Source: Planctomycetota bacterium | GTDB taxonomy: Bacteria > Planctomycetota > UBA1135 > UBA2386 | DNA length: 55,514 nt | Direction of reading: 5' to 3' | Assembly (NCBI GenBank): GCA_016794565.1 | Contig: JAEUHQ010000164.1 | Location: 1 to 55,514, forward strand | Part shown: piece after piece, positions 48,551-55,514 of the stretch | Position numbering within the stretch: position 1 is the first letter of the stretch | Layout: each line of letters opens with the position of its first letter | Program-made: the position numbers and the translations under genes | The notes under the pieces: generated by a model | Databases searched by the model: none | Told to the model about the DNA's origin: nothing | What the model saw: the letters and a program-made list of their open reading frames with translations, nothing else

Positions 48551-49602
48551 GCGAGACGCCGTACGCGGTGCTCACGCCGTACCCGATCCCCGACGCGTTG
48601 CGCGGCAGGAAGGTCGTGAACGTCGGCGACGGGTTCATCCTGCGCGCGATCGAACGGCTCGTCGGCCGCTTTGCTCCAGCGCGCACGCTCTCGCCCCGCG
48701 TCCCGCTGTCGTCCGCCGAAGTCGACACCGTCGCGGCGAGTCCGACGACGATCCTCGCGGGCGCGAATCAGCTCAGCAACGGCTGGACCATCTGGCCCGG
48801 CCTGTCGGCCGACGAGGTGCGCGCTCGCAGACTGACGCTCGTGCCGTTCGGCATCGGCCTGCACGGCGACGCGGGCCATTTCGGCGCGATGTCGGCGAAC
48901 ACGAAGGCGATCCTGCTCGCGATGCACGAACGGATCCGCTTCTCGTCGTGGCGCTGCCCGCACACCGTGGCGTGGCTCGCGCGCGAACTGCCGAGCCTCG
49001 TGCCGCAGCTGCTGATGACGAGCTGCCCGGTGGTGCACGGCGAAGCCCTGCTCGGGGGGCGGCCGTTCGCGCCGGGGACCGGGAACGTCGCCGTCACCGT
49101 CACCGACCGCGGCGACTTCTGGCAGCGCGAGACGTCGATCCTCGACGAAGTCGCGCGCCTCTTCCCTCGCGCCCGCCGGACCCTCGTGCTGCACCAGAAC
49201 TGGTCGCCGCCGCGCCCGTTCGAGAACCTGCGCCACCGCTGGGCGCAAACGGTCGAGGCGCAGCTCGACCCGCACCAGCGCCTGCGCCGCCACGCGGTGC
49301 GCGCCGGCTACCGGATCGTCGTGCCCGCCGACGCGGACGAAGCGCTCGCCTTCTACGACAGCGTCGATCTGCACGTCGGCAGCCGCCTGCACGCGCACCT
49401 GCTCTGCCTGTCGCTCGCGAAGCGTTCGTGGCTCGTACCGGTCGACGCCCGCTCGGCCGGCATCGCGGAGTCGCTCGACTTCCCGCTGTGCGAAGCGGGC
49501 GGCGTCGCGAACCATCTCGCGTTCGACTTCGAGCGCGTGCGCCTCCGAGTGCGCGAGCACTTCGCCGTGATGCAACGCTTCGTCGCCTCGCTGCCGCGCT
49601 GA
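48547..49602 (+). CDS. Polysaccharide pyruvyl transferase family protein
   Basis: A protein of 351 residues with the two-domain layout of the CsaB/WcaK-type pyruvyltransferase family. VVNVGDGFILRAIERLVGR is near the N-terminus and LHVGSRLHAHLLCLSLAKRSW near the C-terminus, the latter being the family's signature GSRLHA motif. It would transfer a pyruvate ketal from phosphoenolpyruvate to a sugar of the exported polysaccharide. Its ATG overlaps the Wzt stop, so the modifying enzyme and the exporter are made together. Pyruvylated surface glycans often anchor S-layer-like proteins. Confidence 0.85.
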   Translation: MSETPYAVLTPYPIPDALRGRKVVNVGDGFILRAIERLVGRFAPARTLSPRVPLSSAEVDTVAASPTTILAGANQLSNGWTIWPGLSADEVRARRLTLVPFGIGLHGDAGHFGAMSANTKAILLAMHERIRFSSWRCPHTVAWLARELPSLVPQLLMTSCPVVHGEALLGGRPFAPGTGNVAVTVTDRGDFWQRETSILDEVARLFPRARRTLVLHQNWSPPRPFENLRHRWAQTVEAQLDPHQRLRRHAVRAGYRIVVPADADEALAFYDSVDLHVGSRLHAHLLCLSLAKRSWLVPVDARSAGIAESLDFPLCEAGGVANHLAFDFERVRLRVREHFAVMQRFVASLPR

Positions 49603-49604
49603 CG

Positions 49605-50165
49605 TCAGCCGCGCGCCGCCTGGTGCCGTTCGCCGGTCGCGAAGAACAGTCCGCCCTTCAGGTGATGGATCGTGCGCGGACCGCCCGCCGCGAAGTGCCA
49701 CTCACCGGCGCGCCACAGCGTGTCGTCCGCCCACGCGGCGACGCATTCGAGCACGAACAGGTCGTAGCGCTCCTGGATCGTGGGCTCGGGGAGCACGCGG
49801 CATTCGAGCCACGCGGCGCAGCCGTCGACAAGCGGGGCACCGACCTTGCTCGCCGTGGACGTCGCGATGCCGAAGCGTTCGAACTTGTCGCCGTCGCTGC
49901 CCGAGTGCGAACCGACCGCGTACGTGAGGTCGACCTGCGCGGTCGTCGGCGCGTGCAGCACGCATTCGTTCGAGGCCTCGAGCAGCTCGCGCGTGAACGT
50001 GTCCGCCGCGACCACCGCCGCGAGCTTGCACGGCTCGAAGTCGATCGGCATCACCCACGCCGCCGCCATCACGTTGCGGCGGCCGCCGTGCGCCGTCGTG
50101 ATCAGCGTCGTCGGGCCGTGGTTGAGCAGGCGATGGATGTGTTTCAACGGAACGGCAATGCGCAT
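49605..50165 (-). CDS. Flavin reductase-like (FMN-binding split-barrel) protein
   Basis: A protein of 186 residues starting MRIAVPLKHIHR. HGPTTLITTAHGGRRNVMAAAWVMPIDFEPCKLAAVV is the classical flavin-reductase-like FMN-binding start. Later segments NECVLHAPTTAQV and LECRVLPEPTIQERYDLFVLECV fit the same split-barrel fold. It is predicted to bind FMN and use NAD(P)H, acting alone or feeding a monooxygenase; no partner is adjacent. It follows mccB on the same strand after 156 nt. Confidence 0.87.
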   Translation of the reverse strand: MRIAVPLKHIHRLLNHGPTTLITTAHGGRRNVMAAAWVMPIDFEPCKLAAVVAADTFTRELLEASNECVLHAPTTAQVDLTYAVGSHSGSDGDKFERFGIATSTASKVGAPLVDGCAAWLECRVLPEPTIQERYDLFVLECVAAWADDTLWRAGEWHFAAGGPRTIHHLKGGLFFATGERHQAARG

Positions 50166-50321
50166 GGCTCGATCGTCGCGACCCCGACTGCACGACGCCA
50201 GTCTGTGCGCACGCGGAGCCATGAGGAACCGCCGGCCCGCTCGGGCCGCGTGCTGTCCGACGGCAGCCACCCGAGAACGACGTTCTCGGCGCGAGCGCGG
50301 AATCCGAGACGGAAACGCCGC

Positions 50322-51932
50322 CTACATCCTGAACACCGGAGCCCGCCAATCCTCGATCGGAGCGTTGAGGCTCGCCGAGAGAGCGAGCGCCAACGCCGCC
50401 CTCGTCTGGCGCGGATCGATCACGCCGTCGTCCCACAGCCGCGCCGTCGCGTAGAGCGGGTGCCCTTCCGTCTCGTACTTCTCGAGGATCGGCGCCTTCA
50501 TCTTCTGCTCCTCGTCGGCCGACAGCTTCTGACCCTTCTCCTCGAGCTGGTCCTTCTTCACCTGCACGAGCACGCCCGCCGCCTGTTCGCCGCCCATCAC
50601 CGAGATGCGCGAGTTCGGCCACGTGAACAGGAAGCGCGGCTGGTAGGCACGGCCGCACATGCCGTAGTTGCCCGCGCCGAACGAACCGCCGATCAGCACG
50701 GTGAGCTTCGGCACGTTGGTCGACGCGACGGCCTGCACCATCTTCGCGCCGTCCTTCGCGATGCCGCCGGTCTCGTACTTCTTGCCGACCATGAACCCCG
50801 TGATGTTCTGCAGGAACAGCAGCGGCACCTTGCGCTGGCTGCACAGCTCGACGAAGTGCGCCGCCTTCTGCGCGCTCTCGGAGAACAGGATGCCGTTGTT
50901 CGCGACGATGCCGACCGGCATGCCGTGGATGTGCGCGAAGCCAGTGACGAGCGTGGTGCCGTAGCGCGTCTTGAACTCGTGCAGGCGGCTGCCGTCGACG
51001 AGCCGCGCGACCACCTCGCGCACGTCGTACGGCGTCCGTGTGTCGCGCGGCAGCACGCCGAGCAGCTCTTCGGGGTCGTAGGCCGGATCCTCCGGCGACT
51101 GCATCGCGAGCTGGCTCGGCTTGCTGGTGTTGAGGTGCGACACGATCTCGCGGCACATCTGCAAGGCGTGCGGCTCGTCCTCCGCGAAGTGGTCCGCGAC
51201 GCCCGACAGCCGCGTGTGCACGTCGGCGCCGCCGAGATCCTCCGCACTCACCACTTCGCCCGTCGCGGCACGCACGAGCGGCGGGCCGCCGAGGAAGATC
51301 GTGCCGTTGCCCTTCACGATGATGCTCTCGTCGCTCATCGCCGGCACGTACGCGCCGCCCGCGGTGCACGAGCCGAGCACGACGGCGACCTGCGGGATGC
51401 GCGCGGCCGACATGCGCGCCTGGTTGTAGAAGATGCGGCCGAAGTGGTCGCGGTCGGGGAACACGTCGGCCTGGAGCGGCAGGAACGCGCCGCCGCTGTC
51501 GACCAGGTAGACGCACGGCAGGCGGTTCTCGAGCGCGATCTCCTGCGCGCGCACGTGCTTCTTCACCGTCATCGGGAAGTACGTGCCGCCCTTCACGGTC
51601 GCGTCGTTCGCGACGATCATCACCTCGCGGCCCTGCACGAGACCGACGCCCGTCACGATGCCGGCGCTCGGCGCGTCGCCGCCGTAGAGCCCGTGTGCGG
51701 CGAGCGGCGAGAGTTCGAGGAACGGCGCACCCGGATCGAGGATCGCCGTGATGCGTTCGCGCGGCAGCAGCTTGCCGCGCTTGTGGTGACGCGCGGTCGC
51801 CTCCTCGCCGCCGCCCTGCTGCGCCCTGGCGACGAGTCCCTTGATCTCGTCGATCGTGCGCAGGTGGTGTTCGCGGTTCTGCTGGAACTCGGGCGAAGCG
51901 GTCTTGACGTGGCTTTGCAGTACTTCGGTCAT
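50322..51932 (-). CDS. mccB: Methylcrotonyl-CoA carboxylase beta (carboxyltransferase) subunit
   Basis: A protein of 536 residues. It has the biotin-dependent carboxyltransferase pattern: [57 protein letters not shown] and KFGTGG-like loops, then [16 protein letters not shown] and [17 protein letters not shown] near the C-terminus. The NITGFMVG and GAGNYGM phrases and the N-terminal leader are most like MCC beta (LiuB), rather than propionyl- or acetyl-CoA carboxylase. It carboxylates 3-methylcrotonyl-CoA in leucine degradation together with a biotin-carrying alpha subunit, which is not in the window. The downstream step (LiuC-like hydratase) is at 38838-39623. Confidence 0.9.
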   Translation of the reverse strand: MTEVLQSHVKTASPEFQQNREHHLRTIDEIKGLVARAQQGGGEEATARHHKRGKLLPRERITAILDPGAPFLELSPLAAHGLYGGDAPSAGIVTGVGLVQGREVMIVANDATVKGGTYFPMTVKKHVRAQEIALENRLPCVYLVDSGGAFLPLQADVFPDRDHFGRIFYNQARMSAARIPQVAVVLGSCTAGGAYVPAMSDESIIVKGNGTIFLGGPPLVRAATGEVVSAEDLGGADVHTRLSGVADHFAEDEPHALQMCREIVSHLNTSKPSQLAMQSPEDPAYDPEELLGVLPRDTRTPYDVREVVARLVDGSRLHEFKTRYGTTLVTGFAHIHGMPVGIVANNGILFSESAQKAAHFVELCSQRKVPLLFLQNITGFMVGKKYETGGIAKDGAKMVQAVASTNVPKLTVLIGGSFGAGNYGMCGRAYQPRFLFTWPNSRISVMGGEQAAGVLVQVKKDQLEEKGQKLSADEEQKMKAPILEKYETEGHPLYATARLWDDGVIDPRQTRAALALALSASLNAPIEDWRAPVFRM

Positions 51933-51985
51933 CGGGCGCTCGGGGGAGGGCGCACGATAGCCAGGGCCGCGGCGAAGCCCAGGAC

Positions 51986-52927
51986 TCAGTGCCAGTCGAT
52001 CGCGAGCGTCGGACTGCCCAGCACGGACGCGGTTTCGATGTCGAGCGCGAACTGCTGGGCGCGGAACGACACCGGCAGCAGCGACGGCCCGAGCGACATC
52101 GTCCACACACCCTCGGGCACGCCGTTCAGCGGCTGCCAGTAGAGCGCCGCCGCGTCGAGGTTCACGGTGCACCCGGGCGGCAGCGGGATCGTCTGCACCG
52201 CCGGCGCGAAGCCGAGTGCGAGGATCGCGATCTCGGTGCCGACGGGGACGCTGCCGCGCGCTTCGACGCCGCGCAGGAAGGTGCCCGACGCCTGGAACGT
52301 CGCCTGGCCGCACGCAGGCGCGACGACCTGCGAGACGCAGTGCGTCGGCTCGAGACGGATCGTGAGCACGCCGTTCGCCGCGCCGAAGAACGGCAGCAGC
52401 CCGCCGAACGGGTTGGTCACGACACCTGCGGTCGCGTCGCAGCGCACGTGCACGTCGAGCTGGCAGGCGTTCGGACCGAACGTCACCGGCAGCACGGCGG
52501 CTCCGTTCGCGTCGACGGTGCCGTCGCCGCCGAGATCGAGCTCGAGCAGCGACGCGCCGGTGCCGTTCGACGTCGGATTCCATTCGACGACGAAGCGTCC
52601 CGTGAACGCGAACGGCGACACGAACGTGTAGCGCACGGTCGCCTCGGCGACGGACGCGCCGGTGTTGTTCGCCTGGCACGACAGCGACCACCCGATGTCG
52701 AGCGCGGTCATCGTCGCGACCTGGCCGAACGAGAGGCCCGCCGAGCCGGTCGAACCGGCGCAGCTGCGCACGAGCCCGGTCGCGACCGCGCTGCCGAGCG
52801 GCATCGGCGAGGACGCCGCACCCGCCTGAACGCTGCCGCCGACGAGGACGGCCGTGGTCGAAACCTGCGCCGGCAACGCAGCGAGCGTCGCGAACAGCGC
52901 AATGGAGGCGAGGGTGAAGCGGGGCAT
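51986..52927 (-). CDS. Secreted protein of unknown function
   Basis: A protein of 313 residues. A clear signal peptide ([20 protein letters not shown]) ends before Gln. The mature part is beta-rich with many Ala/Gly/Thr and few charged residues. It has several paired Cys ([39 protein letters not shown]), consistent with disulfides outside the cytoplasm. I recognise no domain; the style matches extracellular proteins of high-GC planctomycetes. It is divergent from the glycosyltransferase at 53056 with 128 nt between. Confidence 0.7.
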   Translation of the reverse strand: MPRFTLASIALFATLAALPAQVSTTAVLVGGSVQAGAASSPMPLGSAVATGLVRSCAGSTGSAGLSFGQVATMTALDIGWSLSCQANNTGASVAEATVRYTFVSPFAFTGRFVVEWNPTSNGTGASLLELDLGGDGTVDANGAAVLPVTFGPNACQLDVHVRCDATAGVVTNPFGGLLPFFGAANGVLTIRLEPTHCVSQVVAPACGQATFQASGTFLRGVEARGSVPVGTEIAILALGFAPAVQTIPLPPGCTVNLDAAALYWQPLNGVPEGVWTMSLGPSLLPVSFRAQQFALDIETASVLGSPTLAIDWH

Positions 52928-53055
52928 GGGGTCTCGGACGGAGACTACCTCGGTCCGGCGAACGTGCCTGGCATCTGCGCGCTCGCCGCCATGCCACGGC
53001 GCGATGACGCGACACGAGACATCGCGCGCCGACTGCTGCATCATCCGCGCCGCCG

Positions 53056-54012
53056 ATGAGTGCCGCCGCGCGCGAACCCGAGGATCGACCCGAACTCTCG
53101 ATCGTCGTCGTCAACTGGAACACGCGCGATCTGCTGCTCGTGCTGCTCGGCCGCCTGCTGCCGAGCCCGCGCCTCCGCTGCGAAGTGATCGTCGTCGACA
53201 ACCAGAGCGCCGACGACAGCGTCGCGGCCGCCCGCGCCGCGTTCCCGCAGGCGATCGTGCTGCCGCAGCCGAAGAACGGCGGTTTCGCGTACGGCGTGAA
53301 CCGAGGCCTCGAGCGGGCTCGCGGCAAGTGGGTGATGCTGCTCAACACCGACGCCGAGGCGGCCTGGCCGGACATCGAAGCGTTCCTCGCGGGCGCCGAA
53401 CGCTGCCCCGACGCCGCGGTCTTCGGGCCGCGAATCACCGACGAGCACGGCGGGACGCAGGCCAGTACGTGGCGACGCCACCTGCCGCGGCACGCTCTCG
53501 CGGAGGCGCTGTTCCTCGACCGCTTCGTCGCGCCTGCGCAACCGACGGGAGCTGCCGACGTGGACTGCGTGAGCGGCTGCGTGTTCCTGATCCGTGCCGA
53601 CGTGCTGCCGGTGGTCGGCGGCTTCGACGAATGCTTCTTCATGTACTACGAAGAGGCGGACTTCTGCGAACGGGTGCGCGCCGCCGGGAAGCGCGTGCGC
53701 TGGCTGCCCGACGCCGCGTTCGTGCACGTCGGCGGACTGTCGGCCGGCCAGGCCGCGAGGCGCACGTTCCTCGCGTTCCGCGAGAGCCGCCTGCTCTACC
53801 ACGCCGCGTGGCACGGCCGCGCCGCGACGGAATGGGTGCGACTCTGCCTGCTGCTCGGCGTCACACTGCGCCTCCTGATGTGGTGCGCCCTCGCGCTCGT
53901 CGGCAAGAAGAGCCGCGTCGGTCTCTACGCCGCCGCGTTCGCGATGCTGGTGCGACCGGGTCTCGTCGGCGATCTCTGCCGTCGCCCGCGCGAGGTGCCG
54001 AAGCTCAGTTGA
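53056..54012 (+). CDS. Family-2 glycosyltransferase (rhamnosyltransferase-like)
   Basis: A protein of 318 residues. A GT-A domain starts at [27 protein letters not shown] binds the nucleotide sugar, MLLNTDAEA holds the DxD-equivalent, and [13 protein letters not shown] is the catalytic ED motif of GT2 enzymes. A C-terminal hydrophobic stretch ([18 protein letters not shown]) probably tethers it to the membrane. Similar enzymes extend surface polysaccharides. The ATG at 53056 is used, with no strong Shine-Dalgarno. Its 3' end overlaps the convergent bifunctional gene by 8 nt. Confidence 0.88.
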   Translation: MSAAAREPEDRPELSIVVVNWNTRDLLLVLLGRLLPSPRLRCEVIVVDNQSADDSVAAARAAFPQAIVLPQPKNGGFAYGVNRGLERARGKWVMLLNTDAEAAWPDIEAFLAGAERCPDAAVFGPRITDEHGGTQASTWRRHLPRHALAEALFLDRFVAPAQPTGAADVDCVSGCVFLIRADVLPVVGGFDECFFMYYEEADFCERVRAAGKRVRWLPDAAFVHVGGLSAGQAARRTFLAFRESRLLYHAAWHGRAATEWVRLCLLLGVTLRLLMWCALALVGKKSRVGLYAAAFAMLVRPGLVGDLCRRPREVPKLS

Positions 54013-55468
54013 TGCGACGGAGCGCCACCTGCCACAGCAGGCCGCAGTGCTGCCGGATCGTGCGCAGCAGCTTCATCTTCGACTGGCCGAAGAGGCGCGC
54101 TTCGAGTTCGCACGGGTGTTCGCGCACGACGCCGCCGCGACGAAGCACGCGGACCAGCAGTTCGGCGGTGCCGAGGAACCCGGGATTGGCGAGCGGCAGG
54201 TCGACCACCGCGGCGCGCCGGTACACACGGAAGCACGCGGTCCACGTCCGCACTGCTCGGCCGACGAGCACGCGGTAGAACGCCGACAGCGTTCGCGACA
54301 GGAGCAGTCGCCACGCGGGCACGTTGCGCACCGATCCCCGCGGGTGGTACGGCGACGCGGTGACGACGTCACAGCCATCGAGCAGCGCGAGCATCGGCGC
54401 GATCTCCGCGGGGTCGTACGACAGATCGGCGTCGATCGACACGACGGTCGGCGCATCCGTCGCGAGGATGCCGGTGCGGATCGCAGCGGCGACGCCGAGG
54501 TTCTGCGGATGCCGCACCGCCCTGCAGTCGGCACGGCCGGCGGTGCGCTGCTGCAGCAGTTCCCACGTCCGGTCGGTGCTGCCGTCGTCGACGAAGACGA
54601 ACTCGCACGCGGCGCGATCGCGCAGATTCGCGGCGAGACGATCCAGTTCGTCCACGAGCGTGGGCACGCCGGCCTCTTCGTCCTTCATCGGGACGACGAT
54701 CGCCACACGCGGCACCCCAGGAACGGGAGCCGGCAGGCGCGGTGTCTCGCGCACCGGCATCGCGACCTGCACACGTTCGGTCGGCAGAAGCAGCACGTCC
54801 GCGATCGGCGCCCGGGCACCCGCGCCGATCGCCGCCTCGAGGCGCCGTTCGGCGCCGCGCAGGCGTTCGTAGTGCGCCCGCTGCGCCAGAGGCGGGAGCG
54901 CGCCGAGGCGCGGCTGCTCCGTGTCGAGTTCCCACGCCGCGAACGACGCGACGGCGGAAGCCGGTTCGGCGCGCGATGCCGAGAGGAGCTCGACACCCGC
55001 GTTCGCGGCGCCTCCCGCCATCGTCGCGTCGTACGTGTAGCCCGCAGCGGTCAGTCCCTCGCGCCACCACGGTGCCCCGCTCGGCGGCCACGGCGCGCGG
55101 AAGCCACGCACGCGCCGTCCGGTCGCCGCTTCGATCGCCTGACGACTGCGCTCCCACGCGGCGAACACCGCCGCGCGCGACTCGACTGGCACGGCGTCGA
55201 GGTCGACGGGCTCGTGGCCTGCGTTGCCGACCTCGTGCCCCATCCCGACGAGATGCCGCAGGACGTCGGGGCAGCGTTCGGCGAACGCACCGCTCGCGAA
55301 GAACGTCGCGCGCGCGCCGCGCCGTTCGCAGAGGGCGGCCGCGCGTTCGATTGCCATCGCGGCGCGCGAGTCGAGACGACGCCAGTGGCGCTTCGACAGG
55401 TGCTCGCGCCACACCGGATCGTGGAACCACTCGGAGGCGTCGATCAGGAGCGCGCGGGGTGCCGGCAC
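54005..55468 (-). CDS. Polysaccharide-deacetylase-like domain fused to a family-2 glycosyltransferase (5' end uncertain)
   Basis: A protein of about 487 residues from a GTG at 55468. The frame stays open to the window edge, so the true start may be further upstream. The N-terminal half follows the NodB/XrtA-associated deacetylase order: LLIDASEWF (Asp10, Glu13), ATFFASGAFAERCPDVLRHL, GHEVGNAGHEP, VRGFRAPW and GYTYD. However, the HxxxH metal motif (normally SHGxxH) reads NAGHEP, so both metal-binding His are missing. The C-terminal half (about 250-487) is a DPM1/ArnC-like GT2 with VPMKDEEAG, FVDDGSTDRTWELL and SIDADLSYDP (DAD metal site), ending without membrane helices. The fusion suggests a surface-glycan enzyme whose first domain is non-catalytic. 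Confidence 0.82.
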   Translation of the reverse strand: MPAPRALLIDASEWFHDPVWREHLSKRHWRRLDSRAAMAIERAAALCERRGARATFFASGAFAERCPDVLRHLVGMGHEVGNAGHEPVDLDAVPVESRAAVFAAWERSRQAIEAATGRRVRGFRAPWPPSGAPWWREGLTAAGYTYDATMAGGAANAGVELLSASRAEPASAVASFAAWELDTEQPRLGALPPLAQRAHYERLRGAERRLEAAIGAGARAPIADVLLLPTERVQVAMPVRETPRLPAPVPGVPRVAIVVPMKDEEAGVPTLVDELDRLAANLRDRAACEFVFVDDGSTDRTWELLQQRTAGRADCRAVRHPQNLGVAAAIRTGILATDAPTVVSIDADLSYDPAEIAPMLALLDGCDVVTASPYHPRGSVRNVPAWRLLLSRTLSAFYRVLVGRAVRTWTACFRVYRRAAVVDLPLANPGFLGTAELLVRVLRRGGVVREHPCELEARLFGQSKMKLLRTIRQHCGLLWQVALRRIN

Positions 55469-55514
55469 ACGCGCGTTGTAGCCGGGCGCCGAGCCGCGAC
55501 TACAGCAGCTTCTG

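Noticed and set aside
52992..53010. GCCAC followed by GATGAC near the 53056 gene
   Set aside because: The spacing is 5 nt instead of 17 between these elements, and TCCG is absent.
50322..53642. Extended minus-strand frame that would lengthen mccB by about 570 codons
   Set aside because: MCC beta has a clear normal N-terminus at 51932; the extension is antisense to the neighbouring secreted protein region and reads as low-complexity sequence.

Overview
The window is about 55.5 kb of very GC-rich bacterial chromosome, densely packed with genes, with no tRNA, rRNA, insertion sequence, phage or CRISPR array that I can see. The gene content points to a member of the Planctomycetota. It has two ECF-type sigma factors, each next to a membrane-anchored Ser/Thr kinase with a long helical/TPR tail. 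It also has a giant GreA with an N-terminal extension, a secreted protein made of carboxypeptidase-regulatory-like repeats, LamG-like beta-sandwich sequence, and a MoxR-DUF58-transglutaminase operon. This assignment is inference from gene content; no marker RNA is present.

Layout. 1-7.4 kb: the end of a LamG-like protein, two hybrid histidine kinases flanking an alkyltransferase-like DNA repair protein, and lepA. 7.4-13.3 kb (minus strand): an ECF sigma factor, a Ser/Thr kinase and a three-gene operon of unknown function. 13.4-17.5 kb: membrane proteins, a 2-oxoglutarate/Fe(II) oxygenase operon and an ankyrin protein. 17.6-22 kb (minus): a second sigma-kinase operon and a peptidoglycan-binding/hydrolase-like protein. 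22.2-24.7 kb: a signal peptidase I with a very large insertion, overlapping an LptB-type ATPase. 24.7-28.8 kb (minus): flagellin behind a sigma-28-like promoter and a structured leader, a PilT-like ATPase and a degenerate ATPase paralogue with a c-di-GMP-binding-type MshEN module. 29-33.6 kb: a protein with a histone-like basic tail, giant GreA, a hydrolase and a TPR-like protein. 33.6-38.8 kb: MoxR, DUF58, TgpA-like transglutaminase and an S41-like protease in overlapping order. 38.8-45.3 kb: a methylglutaconyl-CoA-hydratase-like enzyme, a large secreted protein, a DMT transporter, a YheT-like hydrolase group and an orphan Hcp. 45.5-49.6 kb: a coupled polysaccharide export operon (glycosyltransferase, Wzm, Wzt, pyruvyltransferase). 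49.6-55.5 kb: a flavin-reductase-like protein, methylcrotonyl-CoA carboxylase beta subunit, a secreted protein and two glycosyltransferases, one fused to a deacetylase-like domain.

How the genes work together. Main themes are signal transduction (two hybrid kinases, two ECF-kinase pairs, c-di-GMP), the envelope (signal peptidase, LptB, Wzm/Wzt, glycosyltransferases, Hcp), motility (flagellin, PilT-like ATPases) and leucine breakdown (mccB and a liuC-like gene, not adjacent).

The most striking unannotated signal is a bipartite DNA motif, GCCAC-N13-TCCGGATGAC. It occurs four times with exactly the same spacing. Three copies lie 6-9 nt upstream of a start codon, and two of those face outward from one divergent intergenic region. 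I propose it is a promoter class giving leaderless or nearly leaderless mRNAs. The second strong signal is the flagellin leader: a sigma-28-like promoter places the 5' end at the base of a stable hairpin with AGGAU in its loop, and AAGGAU recurs in the Shine-Dalgarno. This is the arrangement expected for CsrA control of flagellin translation.
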